A DNA stretch of 21,725 bases, from positions 1 through 21,725 of the forward strand of contig DGRU01000078.1 of assembly GCA_002390025.1 (NCBI GenBank), read 5' to 3'. This stretch comes from Lachnospiraceae bacterium UBA4380. GTDB lineage: Bacteria; Bacillota; Clostridia; Lachnospirales; Lachnospiraceae. How positions within the stretch are numbered: the stretch's first letter is position 1; every line of letters starts with the position of its first letter. The position numbers were made by a program, and so were the translations under genes. The notes under the pieces are model-generated. The model was not told where the DNA came from. It did no database searches and saw only the letters and a list, made by a program, of their open reading frames with translations. Positions 7,108 to 14,879 of the stretch are shown here, piece by piece.

Positions 7108-7180
7108 AGAGCTTTTTCAAAGCACTCTGACTCGTCCTATTCATATACTTATGATACAATGAAAAAGGGCAAACTGCACT

Positions 7181-7215
7181 TGCAATTTCTATCAACAAAT
7201 ATGCAAATCCTATCA
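7181..7215 (+). promoter_or_regulatory. Direct repeat with 21-bp spacing, candidate AraC-family operator
   Basis: TGCAATTTCTATCA (7181-7194) and TGCAAATCCTATCA (7202-7215) match at 12 of 14 positions and start exactly 21 bp apart. AraC-type regulators classically bind two same-direction half-sites 21 bp apart. It lies in the 283-bp region between the divergent methyltransferase and the AraC regulator at 7318. Confidence 0.55.
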
Positions 7216-7317
7216 TAATTACCGAGAAGCTGCGTTTTCTGTACGTTGAAAAGCTCCCGCTGCAGTACAGGCCCTGCAGGCTTCGGTGCGGTAAACCTGC
7301 TTTGAAAGGGGACATCT

Positions 7318-8190
7318 ATGCGACAGATTCCGGAAGAATATGTGGTCAAACTGGAACGGGATATTCTGGAAGCGGAAGGGATCTTTGTCCACACCCCCTC
7401 CGTTTTTGCAAAAGACAATCTCTTCTATGTCCGGCTGGAAGCCCTCTACACCTGCGGCCCGCAGTACGAGGTAAGAAGGATGGGGCTGGATTCTTTCCTG
7501 CTGTTTTTTATCAGAGAAGGAGAGATGCTCTTCGAATACGAAGGGCGGTCCTTTGTCGCCCGCAAAAAAGATATCGTCCTTCTGGACTGCATGCGCCCGC
7601 ACCGCTATCAGGCTCTGACCCGCACAGAGTTCTATTGGTTTCACTTCGACGGGAGTGCCTCAAGAGCCTATTTCAACCACTTCCACGAAAACAAGGGACT
7701 GCATTTCCGTGAACAGCGCAATATGGAGGAAAATTTCGCCCTGATCCATGACCTGATGCGGAGCGGCTGCCCCGACGAAGGGGCCATGTCCGTACACGTC
7801 CACCGGATCCTGGCTCTCCTCTTCTCCTCCGTGGGAAAAAGCAGCGCGCCTTCCGACGTCGTTGCCCGCGCCAAAGTCTACATGGATGAGCACTATATGG
7901 AAAAGCTGTCTGCCGAACAGATCGCGGAGGCATCCAGAGTCAGCCCATCCCATCTCTTCCGCGTTTTCCGCTCAGAGACCGGCCTGACTCCCTACGGATA
8001 TCTCACAAATGTGCGCATGGAGCATGCAATGAAAATGCTGCTGAACACTTCCAGCTCTGTGGAGGAGATCGCCGACCGGTGCGCTTTCTGCTCTTCGGCC
8101 AATTTCATCCGCGCCTTCCGGCAGAGCACGGGAGTCACGCCCCGCAGATTCCGCAAGCTGATCAGCGGCATCACCTCCGCCGGGCCGTGA
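7318..8190 (+). CDS. AraC-family transcriptional regulator with N-terminal cupin-like domain
   Basis: A 290-residue protein. Residues about 30-130 form a cupin-type ligand domain (FLLFFIREGEMLFEYEG, then VARKKDIVLLDCMRPHRY). Residues about 185-285 form the AraC HTH pair, with LSAEQIAEASRVSPSHLFRV and the second helix ending STGVTPRRFRK. AAAGGGG six bases before ATG 7318 is a good ribosome-binding site. It is transcribed away from the methyltransferase at 7034, so it probably controls that gene and itself through the shared region and the repeat at 7181-7215. Cupin AraC regulators often sense sugars or aromatic compounds; the inducer here is unknown. Confidence 0.9.
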   Translation: MRQIPEEYVVKLERDILEAEGIFVHTPSVFAKDNLFYVRLEALYTCGPQYEVRRMGLDSFLLFFIREGEMLFEYEGRSFVARKKDIVLLDCMRPHRYQALTRTEFYWFHFDGSASRAYFNHFHENKGLHFREQRNMEENFALIHDLMRSGCPDEGAMSVHVHRILALLFSSVGKSSAPSDVVARAKVYMDEHYMEKLSAEQIAEASRVSPSHLFRVFRSETGLTPYGYLTNVRMEHAMKMLLNTSSSVEEIADRCAFCSSANFIRAFRQSTGVTPRRFRKLISGITSAGP

Positions 8191-8297
8191 ACACACCGCC
8201 CGTAGTCTGCGGGCTCTGTGCACGAGGTCCCGCAAAGGCAGGCACCTGCATGTCCATCGCCTGGTGTCGGATATCCCGGGTATGGCTTGAAGATCCC

Positions 8298-8660
8298 CTA
8301 CATCTTCGCCAGATAATCTGTGGTCACACGTTCCCACTGGTATTTTTTCAGGTCGACACGGCCGTCGGGACAGGGAATCCCTTCCGCTTGTAGCAGCTCA
8401 ATCTGCCGGTTTCCGCCCCCGAAAGCAAAGGCCTCCGAGACCTCTCCCTTCCGGTTGACCACCCTGAAGCAGGGGATTCCGTCAGGGTCAGGATTGACAT
8501 GGAGCGCAAATCCAACGACTCTGGCCCAGCGCCGGTTCCCTGCCAGCGCGGCGATCTGCCCGTAGGTCGCCACCTTGCCGGCAGGAATCTGCCGCACTAC
8601 TTCGTAGATTTTTTCAAATGAATTTTCTTTCTTCTCTTTTCCGGCAAAATACGTTTTCAT
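8298..8660 (-). CDS. MGMT/alkyltransferase-like DNA-binding protein with a PCFRV motif
   Basis: A 120-residue protein matching the C-terminal domain of O6-methylguanine-DNA methyltransferase, with no N-terminal ribonuclease-like domain. The HTH region is present (GKVATYGQIAALAG ... VVGFALHVNPD). The active-site motif, normally PCHRV, reads PCFRV around C64: the acceptor cysteine stays but the catalytic-network histidine is phenylalanine. Classical alkyltransferase-like proteins instead replace the cysteine by tryptophan. GGAGG eight bases before ATG 8660 is far better than the longer start at 8708, so the short form is chosen. It may be a weak transferase or a lesion-recognition protein. It lies between unrelated genes, convergent with the AraC regulator. 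Confidence 0.82.
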   Translation of the reverse strand: MKTYFAGKEKKENSFEKIYEVVRQIPAGKVATYGQIAALAGNRRWARVVGFALHVNPDPDGIPCFRVVNRKGEVSEAFAFGGGNRQIELLQAEGIPCPDGRVDLKKYQWERVTTDYLAKM

Positions 8661-8717
8661 TCTATTTTCCTCCGCACTTACGAGTTTTGGCCTGTACGCA
8701 TCGTTCATCCTGTCCGG

Positions 8718-8746
8718 TTGCGATTGCCGGCAAATCGTTTTATACT
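8718..8746 (+). promoter_or_regulatory. Promoter of the esterase gene with a palindrome in the spacer
   Basis: TTGCGA (8718-8723), a 17-base spacer and TATACT (8741-8746) make a good sigma-A-type promoter 36 bases before ATG 8782. The perfect palindrome TTGCCGGCAA (8724-8733) lies between the two boxes, a typical place for a repressor site. Confidence 0.6.
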
Positions 8747-8781
8747 TTATTGTGTAAACAAGTGAAAGGAACTACAGACCG

Positions 8782-9552
8782 ATGATTATAAAACGAGACA
8801 TCAAATTCACACCTGCCAATGCAGTCAGGCATCTGCATATATATCTTCCCGAGAGTTATTCACAGGGGCATGAGCTGTACCCGGTCATGTATTTTTTCGA
8901 CGGACACAATCTGTTCAACGATGAAGACGCCACCTTCGGCAAGAGCTGGGGGCTGAAGGATTTTCTGGAAAACTGGGGCAAGGATATCATTATTGTCGGC
9001 ATTGAATGCGGACATGTCGGAAACGAGCGGCTCAGAGAATACTGTCCCTATACCTTCCACGGGAATTTCTGGGGCGGAACGCTGAAGGGGACCGGACACA
9101 AGACCCTGCAGTGGATGGTCTCCGAGCTCAAACCGGTCATCGACAGCGACTATCGCACCTGGCCCCATCGCGAGGCCACCGGCATCGGCGGCTCGAGCAT
9201 GGGCGGTCTGATGGCACTTTACGGGGCCGTCTGCTTCAATGACTGGTTTTCCAAGGCCGCCTGCATCTCCAGCACCATTTCCCCCTGCATGGCTCCTCTG
9301 CGCAGGGATATAAAAAAAGCAGCTATCCAGGAGGACACCCGCATTTATCTGTCTTTCGGAACAGAAGAGGCATTTCGTCCTCATCCCACAGATCCTCTCA
9401 AGAGCCTCACTGCGATCCAGAACCTGACGATCCAGCAGGACCTGCGGGAGCACGGCGCCGCTACAGATTTTTACTGTCAGATCGGCGGCGGTCACAATGA
9501 AGCGAGCTGGGAAAAGCAGGTTCCCCGCTTCATGAACTTCCTCTGGATGTAA
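8782..9552 (+). CDS. Alpha/beta-hydrolase, esterase D / enterochelin-esterase-like
   Basis: A 256-residue protein of the putative esterase family (COG2819/COG2382 style). The nucleophile elbow G-S-S139-M-G is in GIGGSSMGGLMALYG, and H238 in GGGHNEASW is the likely catalytic histidine. The early strand VMYFFDGHNLFND is typical of the family, where it helps form the oxyanion region. There is no signal peptide, so it is cytoplasmic. It probably hydrolyses small carboxylic esters or acylated sugars; the true substrate is unknown. GAAAGGA upstream serves as the ribosome-binding site. It is a single-gene unit, with its own promoter (8718-8746) and a strong terminator (9576-9609). Confidence 0.88.
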   Translation: MIIKRDIKFTPANAVRHLHIYLPESYSQGHELYPVMYFFDGHNLFNDEDATFGKSWGLKDFLENWGKDIIIVGIECGHVGNERLREYCPYTFHGNFWGGTLKGTGHKTLQWMVSELKPVIDSDYRTWPHREATGIGGSSMGGLMALYGAVCFNDWFSKAACISSTISPCMAPLRRDIKKAAIQEDTRIYLSFGTEEAFRPHPTDPLKSLTAIQNLTIQQDLREHGAATDFYCQIGGGHNEASWEKQVPRFMNFLWM

Positions 9553-9575
9553 TTGAAGATCCGCTAATATACTCT

Positions 9576-9609
9576 GCGCCTTTGCGGTTTTGCCCGCAAA
9601 GGCGCTTTT
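9576..9609 (+). terminator. Rho-independent terminator of the esterase gene
   Basis: A perfect 12-bp stem, GCGCCTTTGCGG with CCGCAAAGGCGC, around a 6-base loop is followed by TTTT, 23 bases past the esterase stop. Confidence 0.88.
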
Positions 9610-9628
9610 CATTGTCTTTCTATAAAGC

Positions 9629-9663
9629 AAAACGGCAGAGTGCCGCATGCACAGGAGCTGCCG
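9629..9663 (-). terminator. Probable terminator of the AEC transporter operon
   Basis: On the minus strand CGGCAG pairs with CTGCCG, and an inner GTGC pairs with GCAC. TTTTGCTTT follows. It lies about 50 bases past the transporter stop and faces the esterase terminator. The stem is interrupted, so the call is moderate. Confidence 0.5.
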
Positions 9664-9715
9664 CACCGCATGAGGGCGGCGGTCCACTGTCTTTTTTTTC
9701 GGTGAATAACCGGTC

Positions 9716-10633
9716 CTATGCCAGGACAATGCTCCACAGGAAAATGGTCGGTATGGAACACAGGGTGGAAAGGATGACCATTCGTGTCGCAAAGTCCGGC
9801 GAGCATTCATATTTGGATGCCAGCATGCTGGTCGTCGCTCCCGCGGGCATGGCGGCCAGAAGAACACTTAAGTTTACCGTAAAGCTGCTGAGGATCTTCG
9901 CGCGTACCAGCGGCAGCAGGACGATCCAGATCAGAAGAGGAATCAGCACAAGCCGCTCGACCGTATAGCGGGCCACGGTTTTGTCCGCCAGATTTTTGAG
10001 ATCAATATCCGAGAGGATCATGCCGATGACCAGCATGGACAGGGCAGTGTTGCAGCGGCCGAGTGTCTGCAGCAGAGACAGCAGGGGTTCCGGGAAGATC
10101 CACCCCTGCACCATCATGAAAAGTCCGATCGCGCAGGCCAGAACACAGGGATGCGTGACAACCTTTTTTGCCGTTCCCTTTAAATCGTGCTCCCCGCTGA
10201 AGATGGCAATTCCCGCAGACCACATCATCACGCGGACGGGTATCAGATACACGCTTGCAAACATCAGGCCTACGGAGCCGAAGACCCCCTCTGCGATCGG
10301 ATTTCCGAGAAAGCCCGCATTGGAACAGATGATTCCATAGGCCAGGCACTTTTTATGCGCCTCCGTCTCCCCGGGATAGGCTATGCGCCCATATAACACA
10401 CAGAAGACCTGTATGCCCGCCGAGATCAGGAAGACCATCAGACACTGGCGCATGGTTCCTTCCGCAAACTCCTGGGAAAAAGAAGTCAGGATGTTACAGG
10501 GAAGAACGATGTTGATCACAAGGTCTGTGATATTCTTCTGTCCTTCCCGGCTCACCATGCCTTTCCGGCGTGTAAAAAAGCCGACTCCTATGAGTGCAAA
10601 AATAATAAACTGCAGCTTCAGCAGCGCAACCAT
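9716..10633 (-). CDS. AEC (auxin efflux carrier) family transporter
   Basis: A 305-residue membrane protein with about ten hydrophobic segments and the AEC/PF03547 layout: an N-terminal bundle (LKLQFIIFALIGVGFFTRRKG ...), a hinge near 140-170, and a C-terminal bundle. GNPIAEGVFGSVG and LSMLVIGMILSDIDL are typical family stretches, and the C-terminal half carries the PAGATTSMLASKY motif. Bacterial members move small organic acids such as malate or malonate, or amino acids, across the cytoplasmic membrane. AAAGGA seven bases before ATG 10633 marks the start. It follows the asparagine-synthetase-like gene by only 36 bp, so co-transcription is likely. Substrate unknown. Confidence 0.9.
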   Translation of the reverse strand: MVALLKLQFIIFALIGVGFFTRRKGMVSREGQKNITDLVINIVLPCNILTSFSQEFAEGTMRQCLMVFLISAGIQVFCVLYGRIAYPGETEAHKKCLAYGIICSNAGFLGNPIAEGVFGSVGLMFASVYLIPVRVMMWSAGIAIFSGEHDLKGTAKKVVTHPCVLACAIGLFMMVQGWIFPEPLLSLLQTLGRCNTALSMLVIGMILSDIDLKNLADKTVARYTVERLVLIPLLIWIVLLPLVRAKILSSFTVNLSVLLAAMPAGATTSMLASKYECSPDFATRMVILSTLCSIPTIFLWSIVLA

Positions 10634-10669
10634 CCGCGCTTCCTTTCTCCCCCTGACTAATCTCTCTGT

Positions 10670-12214
10670 TTATGCGCAAAAATAAATGTCATACCAGACA
10701 AGGAAGGTATAGATCGTCCAGATTTTGCGCCACAGATCAGAGTTTCCGCCCACATATTCATCGTAGATCGCCTGCAGTTCTTCTGTCCGGAAGAATTTTG
10801 CAGCGCTCTCGCCGGTGAGCTTTGCGCGGACATCCGCGTTGTAGCGCTCATCCGCAAGCCAGATGCGGATCGGGACGATGAATCCGAGTTTTTTGCGGAA
10901 GGCAATCTCTTCGGGCAGAACCTTCGCGGCCGCAGTTCGGAAAGCCACTTTGTTCTGCTCTTCATTGACTTTGAATCGGGAGGGCATCCTGGCCGCGATG
11001 TCAAAGATGCGGCGGTCCGTGAGGGGCATGCGGATCTCAAGTCCCGCGGCCGTGCTCATCTTATCTACATTGAGATAGATATCGCCCTCAAGCCAGATCT
11101 GAATATCCACATTGGACATTTTTGCAAGCGGATCAAGATCTTCCGTCTCTGCATAGATATCCTTGACGAGGTTGATGGGGAGATTCTCCGGGTTATAGCG
11201 CAGAAGGATCCTCTCCTTTTCATCCTCTTTCATGATGTTGGTGTTGCCCACATAGAAGTTTTTGAGATTGTCGCCGTATCGGGGCGCATTGCGGTACATG
11301 TTGTAGCCGCCGAAAAACTCATCCGACCCCTCACCGGAATAGCAGAGCTTTGTGTTCTTTGCCGTTGCCAGACAGCCGAGGGTAAAGGCAATGGCAGACG
11401 CATCACCCAGAGGCTGCTCCATGTTCTCCATCACATAGGGAACGATGGCAAAGTACTCCTCCGGAGTGATACGGCAGCGGGAGAAGCCGCGTCCCAGAAG
11501 ATCAGCGGTCTGCTTTGCCAGACCGGACTCATCAAATCTGGCCTCATCGTATCCGCAGGAATCCGTCATCTTCGCATCCGACATGGCAAGGACATAGGAA
11601 GAATCCACGCCGCCCGAAAGGAAGGAATCCGCCTGTTCGTCCGGATCCTTTACCTCTGTCATGATCTGCTGCAGTGTCGTGTGAATCTCATTGGCCCAGT
11701 CTTCAAGTTCCAGGCTTTCATCCGGCCTGAATTCAGGAGTGAAATAGCGGGTGATAACAGGGCTCTCCCCCTTCTTCCACACCAGGTACCGTCCCGGCAT
11801 GAGCTTTTTAATGCCCTTGAAGAAGGTATCCTCTCCGGCGACATAGGTCAGGCTCAGATAGATCTGCAGCATGTCTTCGTTCAGTTCCCTGTGATAGGCC
11901 GGACTTCCCAGGATATCGCGGATCATTGTTCCGAAGAGGAACTCTCCGTCCTCTGTAAGGCAATAGTAGAAAGGCTTTGTGCCGAAGGGATCGCGCATGC
12001 AGAACAGTTCCTGCCTGTCCTCATCCCAGATCGCGAACGCAAACATCCCGTGAAGATGCAGGCCCATTTCCGGTCCCCATTTTTCATAGGCACACTGCAG
12101 GATCGCCTGCTCCCGTTCCTCTCTGGACAGCGCCTCTGCTCCCTCGATTCCGAGTTCCGCGCACATCGCTCTCCAGTTCCTGATATGACCTCTGTATGTC
12201 CTGATTTGTGTCAT
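10670..12214 (-). CDS. Asparagine-synthetase-like protein lacking the N-terminal glutaminase start
   Basis: A 514-residue protein. Residues 1-150 resemble only the later part of a class II glutaminase domain (RGHIRN in place of NGEIYN, HGMFAFAIWD, MRDPFGTKPFYY). The nucleophile Cys2 and the RHRGPD segment, about 65 residues in E. coli AsnB, are absent. The synthetase domain looks intact: the pyrophosphate loop SGGVDSS at 200-206, YSGEGSDEFFGGY and the C-terminal helices. AGGA seven bases before ATG 12214 supports the start, and an in-frame stop lies five codons upstream, so no hidden N-terminus is possible in this frame. It may use free ammonia, or be a diverged amidotransferase with another substrate. 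It lies between a HIT gene and an AEC transporter. Confidence 0.85.
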   Translation of the reverse strand: MTQIRTYRGHIRNWRAMCAELGIEGAEALSREEREQAILQCAYEKWGPEMGLHLHGMFAFAIWDEDRQELFCMRDPFGTKPFYYCLTEDGEFLFGTMIRDILGSPAYHRELNEDMLQIYLSLTYVAGEDTFFKGIKKLMPGRYLVWKKGESPVITRYFTPEFRPDESLELEDWANEIHTTLQQIMTEVKDPDEQADSFLSGGVDSSYVLAMSDAKMTDSCGYDEARFDESGLAKQTADLLGRGFSRCRITPEEYFAIVPYVMENMEQPLGDASAIAFTLGCLATAKNTKLCYSGEGSDEFFGGYNMYRNAPRYGDNLKNFYVGNTNIMKEDEKERILLRYNPENLPINLVKDIYAETEDLDPLAKMSNVDIQIWLEGDIYLNVDKMSTAAGLEIRMPLTDRRIFDIAARMPSRFKVNEEQNKVAFRTAAAKVLPEEIAFRKKLGFIVPIRIWLADERYNADVRAKLTGESAAKFFRTEELQAIYDEYVGGNSDLWRKIWTIYTFLVWYDIYFCA

Positions 12215-12331
12215 TTTCCATCCTTTTATTCAAAATATACTGCTGTTTTCCAAAACGGATTGCAGCACACACAGTCTCCTTCCTGCAATACACGGGCGCA
12301 AGATCTGTGCTGCGCTTTCGGAAGTTTCGAT

Positions 12332-12739
12332 TTATGCCATCTCTTTTACGATTGCTTCCAGTTCCTCGTCAGATGCCTTTCCGGGCTTCCAGAGCATGTG
12401 CTGTCCGTCTCCTTTGTAGCGGGGAATTACATGAAGGTGGAAATGAGGGACTGTCTGTCCGGCTGCCTCTTCGTTATTCTGGATGAGATTGGCGCCGTCC
12501 GTGCGGAGACGTTCTTTCATACGGGAAGCCATCTGCTTTCCGATTTTGAAGGCTCCTGCCGCCCAGTCTTCCGGGATCTCATAGATATTGGCAAAGTGCT
12601 CTTTGGGAAGCACAAGGGCATGTCCCCTGGTTGCAGGACCAAGATCCAGGATTACACGATATTTCTCATCTTCATATAATGTTCTGGAAGGAATCTCACC
12701 GTTGGCAATCTTACAGAAAATGCAATTACTGTCTTTCAT
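12332..12739 (-). CDS. HIT-family nucleotide-binding hydrolase (HinT-like)
   Basis: A 135-residue histidine-triad protein. The motif H99-F-H101-L-H103-V is complete (VPHFHLHVIPRY). The N-terminus CIFCKI has the paired cysteines C6 and C9 of the zinc-bearing branch. The family hydrolyses AMP-lysine, adenosine phosphoramidates and similar nucleotides. AGGAGG five bases before ATG 12739 sets the start. It is first in an apparent three-gene unit with the asparagine-synthetase-like gene (117 bp later) and the AEC transporter. Asparagine synthetases form an aminoacyl-adenylate, so a link to adenylate clean-up is possible but speculative. Confidence 0.94.
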   Translation of the reverse strand: MKDSNCIFCKIANGEIPSRTLYEDEKYRVILDLGPATRGHALVLPKEHFANIYEIPEDWAAGAFKIGKQMASRMKERLRTDGANLIQNNEEAAGQTVPHFHLHVIPRYKGDGQHMLWKPGKASDEELEAIVKEMA

Positions 12740-12789
12740 CTCTACCTCCTGCTTTTCGTATATAAAAAACTCTTCTCATGCAAATATAA

Positions 12790-12860
12790 AGTGTCCCGAG
12801 AACACTGCACGGGCATTTCGGCCGGATTTCACCGCACTTAGAGGAAGTGTTTTTCTCCGG
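12790..12860 (-). other. Stem-loops in the HIT operon leader
   Basis: CCGGA (12856-12860) pairs with TCCGG (12822-12826) around an inner CACTT/AAGTG stem. A second hairpin (12790-12806, 7 bp with one G-T) follows. They could modulate expression, but no alternative pairing or T-run terminator is clear. Confidence 0.3.
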
Positions 12861-12873
12861 TCCGCACTAGATA

Positions 12874-12902
12874 ATCTTATCATTGTGAAAAAAACGCGTC
12901 AA
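12874..12902 (-). promoter_or_regulatory. Extended -10 promoter of the HIT / synthetase-like / AEC operon
   Basis: Minus-strand TTGACG (12902-12897), a 17-base spacer and TAAGAT (12879-12874) with a TG one base upstream (TGATAAGAT) form a good sigma-A-type extended -10 promoter. Transcription would begin near 12867, giving a leader of about 130 bases. Confidence 0.7.
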
Positions 12903-12996
12903 TGATGCATTGCCTCCCCGACCGGGATACGTCCGGGACACTCTCAGGAGCAGCAGCGCCCTCATAAGAAGGTGATGGCAGCCTGCAAACCCGTCT

Positions 12997-14340
12997 TCAG
13001 CGGAAGATAAATTCCATCCTTCCCAGGCGCAGATGGTCTCCCTGCTGCAGGGCGCGGCTCTCGTTGGGCCGCAGCCGTTCTCCGTTCAGCCAGGTTCCGT
13101 TTGTGCTGTTGAGGTCGCGGACAGAGATACTCCCGTCTCCTTCCACTGCGAAGCGGGCATGCATACGGCTCACGCTGCTGTCATCGAGGACCTGGTCCAC
13201 ATAGTCCCGCATCTTGCCGACAACACAGGGAAGCTTTGCAAGGCTGATCTGCTCTCCTCTGCAGGTGCCGGTCCCGTAGAGTCCGGCTGCCGGCCTTGTA
13301 TCCGGCCCCAGCAGGCATGTCTCCCCCGGAGCTGGCCCGGGACGATAGGACGAAGAAGAAAAACCCGGGGTTTCCCAGGGCTCGGGCTCTTTATAGATAA
13401 TCGTCTCCGCAGTCTCCGGGATCTGCTCTGTCTGCTTTTTCCTTCCACGCACCAGCTGCACGATCAGCAGGATCACGCCGGCCGCCGTCAACACCCCGCC
13501 GAAGGCGCGGGTCAGGAGAATATAGCTCTCCTGCAGTTTCACAAATCTGTCTGCAAGCAGAAGCAATATGCCCGCTGCCGCCAGAACAGCTGCAGCAATC
13601 AGAATGGGACCCCTTCCGCCTTCAGACCTCCTGCCTCCCGGGCTCTCCTCGGGGAGTTCCGTATATTCTTCTCTGAAAACAGCTTCCTGTCTGTTGACCG
13701 CAGGAGTGAAAATCTCCTCTTTCCGGCTCCTTTCATACACGGCTCCCTGTTCATAGGCAAGGGCTTCCGGTTTTTTCTCACTCCTTTCGTCCATCTGCAG
13801 ACCCAGATCCGAAAGCTCCTTCGCCCGAAGTCTGAAGCCCGGCCTCTCCGCCATCATGCACAGCCTGTAGATCAGCGCCGCGGCCTGTTTATCCCGGCCG
13901 TCCACTCTGTCCGCAAGAAAAGTAAATAAGGATTGCGGGCCGGTCTTCTGCTCTTCTCCGGGATAGTAGACAAAGCTGCATGTCTGCTCCCTGAAATCCA
14001 GATAAACACACGCGGGATCCAGGATCAGATGGGATGTGTCCAGCAGATACTCCGTGAGCGTTTCCTCCACATTGACCAGATCCTTCAGAATCCGGTTCAG
14101 GTCTTCGCTGCGGACCGGTCTTCTGTCGTAGAGGTCCGTCAGGCTCTGCCTGGAAGAGATGTCATAATACAGATATTCTCTGCTGTCGATCGACCGTCCG
14201 CTACAGCTCAGAAGACCCTTGATCCGGTTTGCCGCCAGCATCTTGTACTGATAGTTTTCCTTCAGCCCGGGAGGGCATTCCAGAACCATGTAGTTGTGCG
14301 CAGCATCGCTGTAAAAAGAAATCTTTCTGTCCTCGTCCAT
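12997..14340 (-). CDS. DUF6382 / FHA-domain membrane protein of the Tad locus
   Basis: A 447-residue protein. Residues 1 to about 185 match the DUF6382 type (YMVLECPPG, then GLLSCSGRSIDSREYLYYDISSRQ). A charged linker leads to two hydrophobic segments at about 246-263 and 288-307. Residues about 363-447 form an FHA domain with VVGK, SVSRMHARF and DLNSTNGTWLNG, which read phosphothreonine peptides in known members. Both ends should face the cytoplasm. AGGAGG eight bases before ATG 14340 is preferred over the longer start at 14385. It lies 41 bp after a TadE-like gene and is the last gene of the pilus group. It suggests Ser/Thr-phosphorylation control of pilus assembly; no kinase is in the window. 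Confidence 0.88.
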   Translation of the reverse strand: MDEDRKISFYSDAAHNYMVLECPPGLKENYQYKMLAANRIKGLLSCSGRSIDSREYLYYDISSRQSLTDLYDRRPVRSEDLNRILKDLVNVEETLTEYLLDTSHLILDPACVYLDFREQTCSFVYYPGEEQKTGPQSLFTFLADRVDGRDKQAAALIYRLCMMAERPGFRLRAKELSDLGLQMDERSEKKPEALAYEQGAVYERSRKEEIFTPAVNRQEAVFREEYTELPEESPGGRRSEGGRGPILIAAAVLAAAGILLLLADRFVKLQESYILLTRAFGGVLTAAGVILLIVQLVRGRKKQTEQIPETAETIIYKEPEPWETPGFSSSSYRPGPAPGETCLLGPDTRPAAGLYGTGTCRGEQISLAKLPCVVGKMRDYVDQVLDDSSVSRMHARFAVEGDGSISVRDLNSTNGTWLNGERLRPNESRALQQGDHLRLGRMEFIFR

Positions 14341-14381
14341 TGTCTGTGCCTCCTGTATTCGGTGTACCCTTCCGCTTCGCG

Positions 14382-14867
14382 TCAATACTCCTCTCCGCCG
14401 GTCTTTTTTACCATCGCTGCCAGATTCATGATCCTGCGGACGCGGCGGTAGTCCTTTGGCGGATCTGTTTTGCGGGCCTTCTCCTCAACTCCCAGCATCC
14501 AGTGTCTTTCCTTCTCAAAGAAATCCAGACCAAAAAGAGGAGGCTCCATGACCGCATTTACTTTTACACAGATCTTTCTGCCTCCCGACATCCCCGCTTC
14601 CATCCTCGAGAGCATGAACAGCTTGTGTCCGAGTTGTTCTCCTGCTGCTGCTTTTCCGGCACGGTCCGCCCCGCCTTTCTCTATGCTCTGCCGGTAGCTC
14701 AGGACATAGCAGTCCTGGGCCATCACGCATCTGTCATACAGATAGAAAGAGAGATAAATGATCATCACAAAAATGCATAAAACGACGGGGACAAGCAGGG
14801 CAGCCTCCACTGTAAAGTAGGCCTCCGCCTCCCTTCCCCGCTTTCTCTTTTCCGTGTTCAAAGACAT
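14382..14867 (-). CDS. Small TadE-like pilus assembly protein
   Basis: A 161-residue protein with a basic N-terminus (KRKRGREAEA), then the TadE-type junction A-YFTVEAALLVPVVL and one membrane helix at about 18-42. The rest is a soluble domain predicted outside the membrane. The glutamate of TVEAAL is in the +5 position if cleavage follows A15, as in type IVb prepilins. GGAGG precedes ATG 14867. It starts 12 bp after the prepilin peptidase stop, so the two are surely co-transcribed. It is a likely minor pilin or assembly factor. Confidence 0.85.
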   Translation of the reverse strand: MSLNTEKRKRGREAEAYFTVEAALLVPVVLCIFVMIIYLSFYLYDRCVMAQDCYVLSYRQSIEKGGADRAGKAAAGEQLGHKLFMLSRMEAGMSGGRKICVKVNAVMEPPLFGLDFFEKERHWMLGVEEKARKTDPPKDYRRVRRIMNLAAMVKKTGGEEY

Positions 14868-14879
14868 GCTGTTTCCTCC

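Noticed and set aside
8198..8214. GCCCG/CGGGC hairpin after the AraC regulator as terminator
   Set aside because: Only 5 bp of stem and no T-run follow it.
8860..9867. 335-codon minus-strand frame
   Set aside because: It is a shadow of the esterase gene and crosses its perfect terminator.
12084..12293. Frameshifted N-terminus for the asparagine-synthetase-like protein
   Set aside because: The other minus-strand frames upstream of 12214 show no MCGI or RHRGPD-like sequence, so the missing glutaminase start is not hidden by a simple frameshift.
13033..13929. 298-codon plus-strand frame
   Set aside because: It is antisense to the FHA/DUF6382 gene, whose FHA motifs are unmistakable.
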